A DNA stretch of 64,000 bases from Meridianimarinicoccus sp044221805 (GTDB lineage: Bacteria > Pseudomonadota > Alphaproteobacteria > Rhodobacterales > Rhodobacteraceae): positions 77,397 to 141,396 of the forward strand of contig JBGAOK010000001.1 in the NCBI GenBank assembly GCA_044221805.1, written 5' to 3'. The position numbers and the translations under genes are program-made. Positions within the stretch are counted from its first letter, which is position 1. Every line of letters starts with the position of its first letter. Below the pieces are notes generated by a model. The model was given only the letters and a program-made list of their open reading frames with translations. It searched no databases and had not been told where the DNA came from. Below, piece by piece: positions 52,880 through 61,092 of this stretch.

Positions 52880-53323
52880 GGACTTTACTCCGATAATCCA
52901 ACGCTTGCCCCTGCAGCCTTCCTGCGTCGCAGAACCTTACCGGATTCCTAACGGGGCCAGCGTCGTTCCGGGCGGGCTCGGCCGAATTGGAAACAAAGTA
53001 TTCCGGACCACTGCAGTGGTATCTGGAACAAGCACTTAGCGGACGACACCCCTCCCATTTCGCGAAAATCAGCGGGAAAGTTGCGGCAGAACACGGGTCA
53101 GTCCGCGTTCTTCCGTTGCCGGAAAATTCATCCGATGCCTGCGCCCCGGGTTGAGGCCTTGCGCGCTGCGCTCACGGCGCGACAGGACGCGGACGCGACG
53201 CCAGCCGAAACGGACATGGGTTTCGGCCCGCACCCGGATGCACTGGCGCAGGGCATCCTCTGGCGATCGAAGCAAGGTGTCGTGAAAGGCAAGGCGCCGG
53301 ACTCCCGATAGCCGCCGTGGCCG
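52880..53323. other. Leader and promoter region of the RTX operon; no clear gene
   Basis: 444-bp gap between the RTX start and a small minus-strand gene. Besides the palindrome at 53007, the left part (52890-53040) is less G/C-rich, as promoters here are. An open frame of 76 codons on the plus strand (53081-53311) has no match I recognise and was not called. Confidence 0.5.
53007..53020. promoter_or_regulatory. 14-bp perfect palindrome upstream of the RTX operon
   Basis: ACCACTGCAGTGGT lies 128 bp upstream of the RTX start codon within the only A/T-richer part of the gap, flanked by TTCC (53001-53004) and GGAA (53025-53028) as outer arms. Palindromes of this size and ACC...GGT ends recall lux-box-type operators of quorum-sensing LuxR proteins, but the match is loose. 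A regulator site for the RTX/T1SS operon is plausible. Confidence 0.45.
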
Positions 53324-53527
53324 TCAGAGTTCTGCTTTGGTCCGATCCGGCACACGACACGCCCATCTCCGGATCCGCCACTCAGGATGGTCCGCGCTCC
53401 ATTCGGCGAGCTGGGCCTGTCCGTGAAGCATGCAGACCATGATCGGGGTCTCGGCAAAGAGAAGGGAATGATCCCTGCAGATGCCGGGATCGCTCGAAAG
53501 GCAGGCGACGAAAAGCAGTTCGATCAT
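53324..53527 (-). CDS. Small conserved hypothetical protein (Rhodobacteraceae-type)
   Basis: 67-aa protein from ATG 53527, with AGGGAG about 8 bp upstream. It opens MIELLFVACLSSDPGICRDH and contains three to four cysteines (C9, C17, C32, C59) and W residues. Proteins of this size and opening (MxELxFVACLxxxPxxC) are widespread in Rhodobacteraceae, without known function. The N-terminal hydrophobic stretch could be a weak secretion signal. The cysteine spacing suggests disulfide bonds. Confidence 0.7.
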   Translation of the reverse strand: MIELLFVACLSSDPGICRDHSLLFAETPIMVCMLHGQAQLAEWSADHPEWRIRRWACRVPDRTKAEL

Positions 53528-54029
53528 GGAAACACTCCCTGATGCAAGGATCTGACTGGTGGAGGCGAGGGGATCCCCTGGCCCGCGGTCCGGCTGCGGT
53601 GCAGTCCCGGCACCAAGGCGAAATCGGCACCCCCCTTGCCGCATCCCCGATATGGACCAGAAAGCAGCGGTCGCGGCCGGGCAGGGCACCGAGGCCGAGG
53701 GTGGCCTGCGGCCGCGCCAGTAGCGCCCCGCCGAGCCCCAGTCGGGTGGCACGCAGCGGATGCAGGACCCGGGCCATGGCGCGCCTGGCCGCGACGACCG
53801 CGCCGGCAACGCCGAGACTGGCCCGCAGCCCCCACGGCACGCGGCCCCTTTGCATCCCCGGGACCCCCAGCGCCGAGGCCGCAGCCAGCAGGCTTGCCAC
53901 GCCGATCAGGCTCCGCCTCCGGACCACGACCGGCGGATCAAGCGCCGCCTGCCCGGTCATCAGACCATTCGCAATGCCGACGGTCCTCCAGAGTGCCCCC
54001 GCGATACTGACCAGAAGTGGTCCCCGCAT
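53382..54029 (-). CDS. Doubtful open frame with two hydrophobic stretches
   Basis: 215 codons from ATG 54029, with GGAGGCGAGC just upstream. Hydrophobic segments at about 41-57 (SLIGVASLLAAASALGVP) and 68-80 suggest a membrane protein. The 3' part, however, overlaps the better-supported 53324-53527 gene in another frame and its composition there is background-like. If real, the gene is probably shorter in truth or frameshifted near its 3' end. It is kept because of the good ribosome-binding site and A/T-rich promoter-like region upstream. Confidence 0.28.
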   Translation of the reverse strand: MRGPLLVSIAGALWRTVGIANGLMTGQAALDPPVVVRRRSLIGVASLLAAASALGVPGMQRGRVPWGLRASLGVAGAVVAARRAMARVLHPLRATRLGLGGALLARPQATLGLGALPGRDRCFLVHIGDAARGVPISPWCRDCTAAGPRARGSPRLHQSDPCIRECFHDRTAFRRLPFERSRHLQGSFPSLCRDPDHGLHASRTGPARRMERGPS

Positions 54030-54081
54030 GCTCGCCTCCGTTCCTCAGAAGGCCGCGTCTCTCCGCTAGACGCTGCTGTCT

Positions 54082-54107
54082 ATCAAACTGTTGATTTACA
54101 ATGTAAA
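54082..54107. promoter_or_regulatory. Two adjacent inverted repeats in an A/T-rich island
   Basis: ATCAA-actg-TTGAT (54082-54095) is followed by TTTACA-a-TGTAAA (54095-54107), both perfect. They lie just upstream of the doubtful minus-strand frame starting at 54029, in the most A/T-rich stretch of this part. TTTACA/TTGATA-type hexamers on the minus strand could be promoter elements, so the site may be promoter plus operator. Confidence 0.35.
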
Positions 54108-54325
54108 ACATGGATATTCGTCATGCATTTCCGGTCGCCAGCAGAGCATGCGGCGAACCTGCCCGCATCTACCGTTTGGTAGATGGCGGTTGCATTCTGC
54201 TGTTCGGATTGCCCGATCGGGGCTGACCCGGCCTGAACCGGGGCGCGCCGCTGCGGGCAACGCAGCCCGGCAAAAATGGCGTCCGCACCGGCAGTTTGCA
54301 GGCCCGCAAGTCCGGTCTGTCGGTG

Positions 54326-56068
54326 CTATGGCGCGGTCGGAGAGGCCACAAGCGCCGGCGTGCCACTGTCCTCGATCACGTCGAGAACATCGTTCCACCG
54401 TGCGAGGGCCACCAGTTCGCCCTCGTCGGTGAAGCCGACGCAGCGCCAGGCCGGGTAGATGGCGCAGTAGTCCAGCGCGGTCTCGTACGACCCGTTGCCG
54501 TCCTGTTCGCCATGGATCAGGGTGACCGGGCTGGTCACAGCACCAAGCCCCGCGGGCCAGGGCTGGTGGAATCGGACGGCCTCGGCGCAGAACGCGGCCT
54601 GGGCAGTGGCGCCCGCCGCGTAGGTGAGGGCGAAGGCGGCGATTGTCGCCTCCGCGATCTCGGGATCCGCGAAGGCGCGGGCGTCAGCCGGTGTGTCCCG
54701 GTAGACTTGACGGATAGACGCGTGGAGACCCCTTCGACGCGTGTCCGCATGCCACGCTCGGAGGATGAACCGCAGCATGTGCGGTGCGTAGCGGACGGTA
54801 GCCGTGTAGAATCGGCCGATGGTGTTCAGCCGGCGGAACTGTTCCATGTTCAGGATCGGGAACACGCAGGCGATGGCGACGATGTGCTCGACCCGCTCGG
54901 GCACGTTCTGGGCCAGCATCAGCGCAATGCGGATGTCATGGGTCGTGGTGACCACCGGACAGCGCGCGATGCCGGCCTTTTCCAGCAGCTCGGCAAGGTC
55001 CGACACCGCCACGTCGAGGATGTCGCGGCCGGGCGGCGCCGGGTCGCTGGTTGCGTAGCCGGCCCGAAGCGGGACGACGACCCGAAGCCCGCGGCGGATG
55101 AGCTCGCGCTCGCCGGACGGTGTCGGTTGAAAGTACCCGATGCCCGATTGCAGCCAGAGCACCGGCCGGCCCGCCGGGTCGCCGTACTGCAGCACGGCAA
55201 GCCGGCGACCGTCGGTGAGGCGGATGTGCTTCGGCCGACGGTCCCACGACAGCGCGCCGCCCTGGCCGGTCGACCGGACCTGACCCGGATCGAAGGCCAC
55301 GGCCTGCAGCAGCATGGTCGCGAGCCTGATCAGTTCGCCCTGGCTTCGGGTGCCGGTCTTGCCGAGGACCGCGTGCAGCTGCGAGCGCACCGTGCCCTCG
55401 CTCCGCGCGGTGGTCCGTGAGATCTCTTGCACCGTGTTTCCGAAGCTCAGTTGCCTGACCAGGGAGATTTCGGCGACGGTCAGTCCGAACACGCGTGCGA
55501 GCACCCCGCCGGCCGCATCCTGCCACAGGTGCTCGGTGCTGACCGCGAGCGCGTGGCGCTGCACCCGGCCGATGCCAAGCGTCCTCAGATGCATCAGTAC
55601 CGGCCGGTCCCGACCAAGAAGATCAAGCTGCACGACGTCGTCCCGGATCTCGGGGCCGAGCGCCACCGCCGCTAACCGGTCGGCGAACCCGTCGAGGTCC
55701 GGCCCGGCCAGGGGCATCCGGCGGATCGAGCCGCCCGGGAACAGTCCGAAGGTCGTCCGTGCCGGCTCGTTCGCAGCGACGACGGCACCGCGGTCGGTCA
55801 GCACCATCGACGCGGTTGTAATCCCAGCCAGCAGGTCGTCCAACCTGCCGAACTCGAACGTGTTCAGCTCATCTAGGATCTCCAGCGCCCGTTCGACATG
55901 CCTGACGAAGGGCGCATCGCAATAGCCGGCAAGCCGCACCGAAATCTCCGGGTCGCTCGTCTGGATCCGGGCGTCCCATTCTTCGATCAGGTCGAAAAGC
56001 CGCTCGGGCTTGACCGACGTTTCGTAAAGGTATTCGACCAGATCGCCTGGCTGCCGGGGGATCCGCAA
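54326..56068 (-). CDS. LuxR-type regulator fused to an alpha/beta-hydrolase domain
   Basis: 580-aa protein. An N-terminal PAS-like region (about 65-185) is followed by a LuxR helix-turn-helix (FGLTVAEISLVRQLSFG... SEGTVRSQLHAVLGKTGT, about 194-240) and an alpha/beta-hydrolase fold (about 285-575). In the hydrolase the usual GxSxGG elbow is replaced by VVTTTHDIRIALMLA, so the serine is absent and Asp or Thr sits there. No obvious C-terminal catalytic His is seen. This argues for a ligand sensor, or an Asp-nucleophile enzyme. TTG 56068 is preferred because AGGAGGGAG precedes it closely. It is divergent from the acyl-transfer genes at 56983 and may control them. Confidence 0.84.
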   Translation of the reverse strand: MRIPRQPGDLVEYLYETSVKPERLFDLIEEWDARIQTSDPEISVRLAGYCDAPFVRHVERALEILDELNTFEFGRLDDLLAGITTASMVLTDRGAVVAANEPARTTFGLFPGGSIRRMPLAGPDLDGFADRLAAVALGPEIRDDVVQLDLLGRDRPVLMHLRTLGIGRVQRHALAVSTEHLWQDAAGGVLARVFGLTVAEISLVRQLSFGNTVQEISRTTARSEGTVRSQLHAVLGKTGTRSQGELIRLATMLLQAVAFDPGQVRSTGQGGALSWDRRPKHIRLTDGRRLAVLQYGDPAGRPVLWLQSGIGYFQPTPSGERELIRRGLRVVVPLRAGYATSDPAPPGRDILDVAVSDLAELLEKAGIARCPVVTTTHDIRIALMLAQNVPERVEHIVAIACVFPILNMEQFRRLNTIGRFYTATVRYAPHMLRFILRAWHADTRRRGLHASIRQVYRDTPADARAFADPEIAEATIAAFALTYAAGATAQAAFCAEAVRFHQPWPAGLGAVTSPVTLIHGEQDGNGSYETALDYCAIYPAWRCVGFTDEGELVALARWNDVLDVIEDSGTPALVASPTAP

Positions 56069-56982
56069 TTCTCCCTCCTGACTCGATCCGCGAAAAACGA
56101 CCGCGACACTGCGCGAGGATAGCACAGTCGACCGTGCAGGGGTGACCCTGCAGATGTGCGGTCCGACCATGGACGTCGGTCGCGGGTCGGGTTGGAAGCG
56201 TGGCATGCCCGCGCCCAGCCGGGCCCTGACAACGCCGGCACGGAACAGGGGAAGCCCGCCACCGGTCAGAGGGTGCGCGCGGCCCCCTCGTCGATGATCG
56301 GGGGGACGAAACCGAAGGCCGCTTCCGCCACGAGGTTGCCGTGGATGAGCGGGCCCGACCCGTGCGGGGCCCGCGACGATCCGCTCGTATCGGTCGGGGC
56401 GAAGGTGACGGCGCCGTTGAGCGGTCGGCGTCCTTGAGGCGATCTCCGGCTGACGATCCGGTCGCCGACGGCGCGCCCGAAGCGCCGGGAGCCCGCCATC
56501 CGGGGACGCCGGCAACCGCGCAACCCGCAGCGGCCGGCCTTCCGGCCGGAGCCGCCATCGCGCCGACCCCGGCAACCCGCCGGCCGTCGCCGCCACCCTG
56601 TCCCCGCTCGCGCGGTTCAGGCGGGCGCCCCTATCGCGGCGCCTGGCGGCCTGGAGCATGCCTTTCCCGGCAACCCGACTGCTAGCCGCCCGTCCTGCGC
56701 CGCAATGATCGGTGGTGCCGGCTGTTGCGCCGGCCCGTCTCGCTGCAGCCGGGGTATATACCCTGCACTGATCGGACCCGTTCCGGCCGGCCTTGCCGTT
56801 TTTTTGATCGCCTGCAAGGCACCACCTGGCGCTGATTGCGCCCCTGCGCACCATCTGGCTGGCAAGAGCCGGCATCCCGATGCCGCGCCGCAGAAAGCGA
56901 CTTGTCTCCCCCTGCCGCTCATGCAATCAATCAAGAATTAACCTTGAACTTAGTACGTTCCTCATTTGGTGGGTCATATTTG
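56069..56982. other. Long divergent gap between the LuxR-hydrolase gene and the fused acyltransferase gene
   Basis: About 900 bp without a recognised gene. A perfect palindrome GGGTATATACCC is at 56752-56763, and the last 60 bp before 56983 are A/T-rich (TTGAACTTAG...). One frame on the minus strand (56266-56523) contains HGNLVAEAAFGFVPP, which could be a gene remnant but has no family match I know. The gap likely carries promoters for both divergent units. Confidence 0.5.
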
Positions 56983-59601
56983 ATGATGGCGGACTTTTCG
57001 CGTCTCCGGGACAGAAATCCGGATGATCCGGCCCTTATCCTCCCCGGTGCTTCCCCTGTCACATACCGCCAGCTCGACCGCATGGCCGAAGACTGGCGGG
57101 CCGATCTCGTGGCCATGGCCCATGGCCGGCGCCCTGTTGTGGCCCTTGAATTCGCCACGACGCCCGATGCCATCGCGGCCTATCTCGGTGCGCTGCGGGC
57201 GGAACTGCCGCTGCTGCTGGTGGAGCCGGGTCAGCTCGGCCCCGACACCGTCCTGCGGCGGGTCTGGCATCCCGAGATCCGCATCGCCACGACTGCCGGC
57301 GCGCTGCGCATCTACAGGGACGACACCCCGGCCCACGGCCTGCCCGAGCCGCATCCGGATCTGGCGCTGCTGCTGTCAACCTCGGGCAGCACCGGCGATC
57401 CGAAGCTGGTGCGCCTGTCGCGGCGCAACATCGCCTCGAACGCCAGCGCCATTGCCGAGTATCTGGCGCTGACCCCCGCCGACCGGGCGATGACCACGCT
57501 GCCGCTGTTCTATTCCTACGGGCTCTCGGTCCTGAATTCCTATCTGGCCGCGGGTGCCGCCCTGATCCTGACCGAACGCTCGGTGACCGAGCCGGCCTTC
57601 TGGGAGGCGTTCCGTACCCACCACGCCACCAGCCTCGCGCTGGTCCCGCACCAGTTCGACCTGCTGGACCGCAGTGGCTTCGCCGCCCGCCCCCTGCCCA
57701 GCCTGCGCTACATCACCCAGGCCGGCGGCAAGCTCGCCCCCGACTCCGTCCGTCGCTTCGACGCGCTCGGCAAGGCGGCGGGGTGGGATCTGGTTCTGAT
57801 GTATGGCCAGACCGAGGCGGCGCCGCGGATCTCGTTCGTCCCCCCCGCTGCGCTGCCCCAGGCGGCCGATACCATCGGCCAGCCGATCCCGGGCGGTCGG
57901 TTGCGCATCATCGACGAGACCGGCGCCGAGATCACCCGGCCGGGGCTCGCCGGCGAACTGGTCTATGACGGCCCGAACGTGATGATGGGCTATGCCGAGA
58001 CCCGCGCCGATCTGGCGCGGGGCGCCGAGGTCAGCGACCTGCGCACCGGCGACATCGCCGAACGGACCGCGGACGGGCTCTATCGCATCGTCGGGCGGAT
58101 GAAGCGCTTCGTGAAGATCTTCGGCCTCCGGCTGAGCCTCGACCAGATCGAGGCGCTGCTGCACGACCGCGGCATCGCCGCCCAGGCGGTTGCGGTCGAT
58201 GACCGGCTGGTGCTGCTCCATGCCGAGGCGGATGACGGTCCCGCGGCCCGCAAGGCTGTGGCCGATGCCTACGACCTGCCGCCGGCCGAGATCCGCGTCG
58301 GTCATTTGCCCGAGCTGCCCCTGCTCGCCTCCGGCAAGCCGGACCACAAGGCGCTGCGCGCGCTGGCTGCCGAGGTGCTGCGGATCGAGGCCGCAAGGCC
58401 GAAACCCGCCGGGCAGAGCCTGGCCGAGGTCCTGCGGCAGGCGACCCGCAGCGCCAGCGTCGGCCCGCAGGACAGCTTCACCTCGCTCGGCGGGGATTCC
58501 CTGAGCTATCTGCAGATGCAGATGGCTCTGGAGGAGCGCTTCGGCCAGGCGCCGGCAGGCTGGGAGGCCATGCCCCTCGCGCAACTTGAGGCGCTGTCCG
58601 CTCCTTCCGGGTTCCGTCCCGGCTGGAGCCCGGTCGGAATCGACGTGCTGCTCCGGATCGTCGCGATCTCGTTCGTCGTGGTGCAGCATGCAACCACCTA
58701 TCGGCTGTATGGCGGGGTCTGGATTCTGATCGCGCTCATGGGCTTCTCGGCAGCCCGATTCCAGATGCAGCTGATCGCCGAAGGTCAGGCGCTGCGGCTG
58801 GGGATGCGGATGCTGTATCCGATCCTGCCGCTCTATTATCTGCTGCTCTTCACCTACGAGCTCTTGCGCGACGACGCTCCGATGACCTCGTACCTTCTGT
58901 TCGCGGATTACGCGCCGATCAACGGATCGCTTCTGACAGTCTACTGGTTCATCAGCTTCTTCGCCAAGGTCGTGGCGATCCTGATGCTGTTCGCCGCGGT
59001 CCCCCTGGCGCGCAATCAGCTGGTCCGACATCCCTGGACGACGCCTGCGGTTGCAAGCGTGGTGCTGCTTTCGCTGCAGGCCGTGCTGCTGGCGCAGGGC
59101 GACTACGTGACCGACCACCGGTCCGCATGGCCCTGGCTGCACTACACGACTCACGGCTTCATCGAATGCCTGCCGTTCTTCCTTGCCGGCTGGATGATGC
59201 AGCAGATGAAGGGACGCGGACAGGTTGCGGCGACCGCCGGTCTGGCGGTGGTCATGCTCGGGCTGTTCTCGCAGTTCGGCACCGGGATGACGACCATCGT
59301 CCTTCTGGGTGCGGGCCTTGCCCTGATGGCGATCAACCCGAAGGTGACGTTGCCCACGCGCGCGGCGCGTCTGCTGCAGAACCTCGCCTCGGTGACGCTG
59401 TTTGTCTACCTGCTGCACCAGATCGTCATCACGCCGTTCTTCTCGGTCGATCTGCCACAATGGGTCGAGGCGGGATCCGCACTGGTCCTCGCTTTCGCGC
59501 TGGCTTTCGTCGCCAAGCGGGCCTTCGAGTCCATCGACCAGGCCGTGACCGAATTTGTCGGACGCGGTGTGCGGCTCCGGGCGCAGAGCTCGAGCCGATG
59601 A
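56983..59601 (+). CDS. Single-chain adenylation-carrier-acyltransferase-3 protein
   Basis: 872-aa fusion. (1) ANL adenylation domain, about 1-465: A3 loop STSGSTGDPK (132-141), YGQTEAAPRIS, DLRTGDIAER, MKRFVKIFGLRLS and the A10 lysine in LASGKPDHKAL. (2) Carrier domain, about 475-545: phosphopantetheine site LGGDSLSYLQ with S506. (3) Acyltransferase-3 membrane domain, about 550-865, ten or so TM helices, with R558 and H569 forming the RX10H motif of OafA/OafB-type O-acyltransferases. The order means one polypeptide could activate an acid, hold it as a thioester and pass it to the membrane transferase. ATG 56983 was chosen over upstream frame sequence, which is not family-like. Confidence 0.9.
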   Translation: MMADFSRLRDRNPDDPALILPGASPVTYRQLDRMAEDWRADLVAMAHGRRPVVALEFATTPDAIAAYLGALRAELPLLLVEPGQLGPDTVLRRVWHPEIRIATTAGALRIYRDDTPAHGLPEPHPDLALLLSTSGSTGDPKLVRLSRRNIASNASAIAEYLALTPADRAMTTLPLFYSYGLSVLNSYLAAGAALILTERSVTEPAFWEAFRTHHATSLALVPHQFDLLDRSGFAARPLPSLRYITQAGGKLAPDSVRRFDALGKAAGWDLVLMYGQTEAAPRISFVPPAALPQAADTIGQPIPGGRLRIIDETGAEITRPGLAGELVYDGPNVMMGYAETRADLARGAEVSDLRTGDIAERTADGLYRIVGRMKRFVKIFGLRLSLDQIEALLHDRGIAAQAVAVDDRLVLLHAEADDGPAARKAVADAYDLPPAEIRVGHLPELPLLASGKPDHKALRALAAEVLRIEAARPKPAGQSLAEVLRQATRSASVGPQDSFTSLGGDSLSYLQMQMALEERFGQAPAGWEAMPLAQLEALSAPSGFRPGWSPVGIDVLLRIVAISFVVVQHATTYRLYGGVWILIALMGFSAARFQMQLIAEGQALRLGMRMLYPILPLYYLLLFTYELLRDDAPMTSYLLFADYAPINGSLLTVYWFISFFAKVVAILMLFAAVPLARNQLVRHPWTTPAVASVVLLSLQAVLLAQGDYVTDHRSAWPWLHYTTHGFIECLPFFLAGWMMQQMKGRGQVAATAGLAVVMLGLFSQFGTGMTTIVLLGAGLALMAINPKVTLPTRAARLLQNLASVTLFVYLLHQIVITPFFSVDLPQWVEAGSALVLAFALAFVAKRAFESIDQAVTEFVGRGVRLRAQSSSR

Positions 59602-59678
59602 CGCAGATCGGTCCGAAACCGACCGCGTAGGCGGGTACGGCCGTGCAGTTGCCCCGCAAGTCCATGAAGGAAAAAAGT

Positions 59679-60803
59679 ATGCTGTTGAAGAGTGAAAGAG
59701 TGCTGGACGCCATGGAACGGACCAACTTCCGGTCCAGCGGGTTCGACTACCTGCGAATCCTTCTGTCTGCTGCCGTCGTTCTCTGGCACGCGTTCAGGAC
59801 GTCCTATTTCGGCTTCGACATGGACGGGTGGTACCGGCCGGTCGTTGGCCTGATCCTGCCCATGTTCTTCGCGCTCAGCGGATTTCTGGTCAGCGGCAGT
59901 CTGCTGCGCGTCCGCAGCATCCACGAATTCGTCCTGCTGCGGGCGATGCGCATCGTGCCGGCGCTCGCGGTCGAGACCGTGCTGTCGATGGTGGTCATCG
60001 GCGCCCTTTTCACGACGCTGAGCCTGGGAGACTATTTCACCCATCCAAAGACCCTGTCCTACCTGACGAACATCTTTGGCCTCATTCAGTTCCATCTGCC
60101 CGGTGTCTTCGAGAACCTGCCGCGGACGGCGGTGAACGCGTCGCTCTGGACCATTCCGTTCGAACTCGAGTGTTATCTCGCTATCGTGCTGCTCTGGGTG
60201 ACGCGCATCATCCGGTTCCGGACGGCCCTTCTCCTGTTCGTCATCCTGGCACAGGTTGCCGTGCCGGCCGAAGACCTCATCAGCGGAGAACTGCGCGACT
60301 TGTCCGATGCCGTTTCCGGCCGTGTGCTGGTGGTGTCCTTCCTCTGGGGCGTGGTGCTCTACTTCTTCCGGGATGCGATCCGCCTGTCCGTCGCAGCCTG
60401 TCTGATCGCCACCGCTGTTGCGATGCTCATGCTGACGACCGAAATCTCGTCCTATTTCGTCGGGGCTCCAGCGGCCTACGTGACCGTGTATCTGGGCCTG
60501 CTCAATCCCAGGAAGGTCGGCCCGATCTTCCGTGGCGACTATTCCTATGGACTCTATCTTTACAGCTATCCGATCCAACAGGCGATCGCGTCCGTCATGG
60601 GCGATCATCGATCCTGGTATGCGAGCTTCTTCGGCGCCATGCTGCTGGCCGGTCTGTGCGCGGCATTTTCCTGGCATTGCATCGAAAAGCCCGTTCTCGG
60701 GCACCGCAAGACTCTGATCGGCCTTGCTGACCGGCTCGCGGGTGCCATCGCGACACGCATGCCGTTCTGGAACGAAAAACGGACCCGGAGATCGGCAACC
60801 TGA
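59679..60803 (+). CDS. Acyltransferase-3 family membrane protein
   Basis: 374-aa polytopic protein. It opens SGFDYLRILLSAAVVLWHAF with the RX10H motif (R26, H37), the catalytic signature of the AT3 family, then about ten TM segments and YGLYLYSYPIQQ near the C-terminus. No fused SGNH domain. AAGGAAAAA about 7 bp upstream supports ATG 59679; ATG 59664 is an alternative. It lies 77 bp downstream of the fused protein in the same direction, so it is probably co-transcribed. It may use the same or a second acyl donor on the same glycan. Confidence 0.9.
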   Translation: MLLKSERVLDAMERTNFRSSGFDYLRILLSAAVVLWHAFRTSYFGFDMDGWYRPVVGLILPMFFALSGFLVSGSLLRVRSIHEFVLLRAMRIVPALAVETVLSMVVIGALFTTLSLGDYFTHPKTLSYLTNIFGLIQFHLPGVFENLPRTAVNASLWTIPFELECYLAIVLLWVTRIIRFRTALLLFVILAQVAVPAEDLISGELRDLSDAVSGRVLVVSFLWGVVLYFFRDAIRLSVAACLIATAVAMLMLTTEISSYFVGAPAAYVTVYLGLLNPRKVGPIFRGDYSYGLYLYSYPIQQAIASVMGDHRSWYASFFGAMLLAGLCAAFSWHCIEKPVLGHRKTLIGLADRLAGAIATRMPFWNEKRTRRSAT

Positions 60804-61092
60804 GACGAAGCGTATGCGCAGTCCCATCTGAGACCGGGCTTCTAGGAGGTTGACGCGGCGGGGCGCTGGCACACTGCTGGACACAAACAACAGGACGACC
60901 CGGATGCGCTCCGTGAGGGACGTCGACGGGCGGGCCTGAAAGACGGACCTGAAGCCGCTACGGCGGTGTCCAGGTCAACCACCGGCCCTTCGGTCAGCGG
61001 GATGGCGGCCGAGGGGCGCGATCAGTTATTAGTCATAGAATTACGTCATTGGTAAAAATCATTGAATACAATCTGATATATTAGAGGTTACG
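60804..61092. promoter_or_regulatory. A/T-rich promoter region of the second fused gene
   Basis: 289-bp gap. The last 75 bp before 61093 are strikingly A/T-rich (runs such as GGTAAAAATCATTG and TGATATATTAGAGG), unlike the rest of the window, with AGAGG as ribosome-binding sequence. TATATT at 61077-61082 is a -10-like hexamer; no well-spaced -35 was found. The second copy may have its own promoter and a foreign origin. Confidence 0.4.

Noticed and set aside
52473..53039. Ser/Pro-repeat open frame on the plus strand
   Set aside because: It is the antisense reading of the RTX repeats and has no independent support.
53081..53311. Plus-strand 76-codon frame upstream of the small conserved gene
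   Set aside because: No ribosome-binding site or known family, and composition does not differ from background.
56266..56523. Minus-strand frame of 85 codons containing HGNLVAEAAFGFVPP
   Set aside because: No start signal or family was recognised; it was noted as a possible remnant in the gap only.
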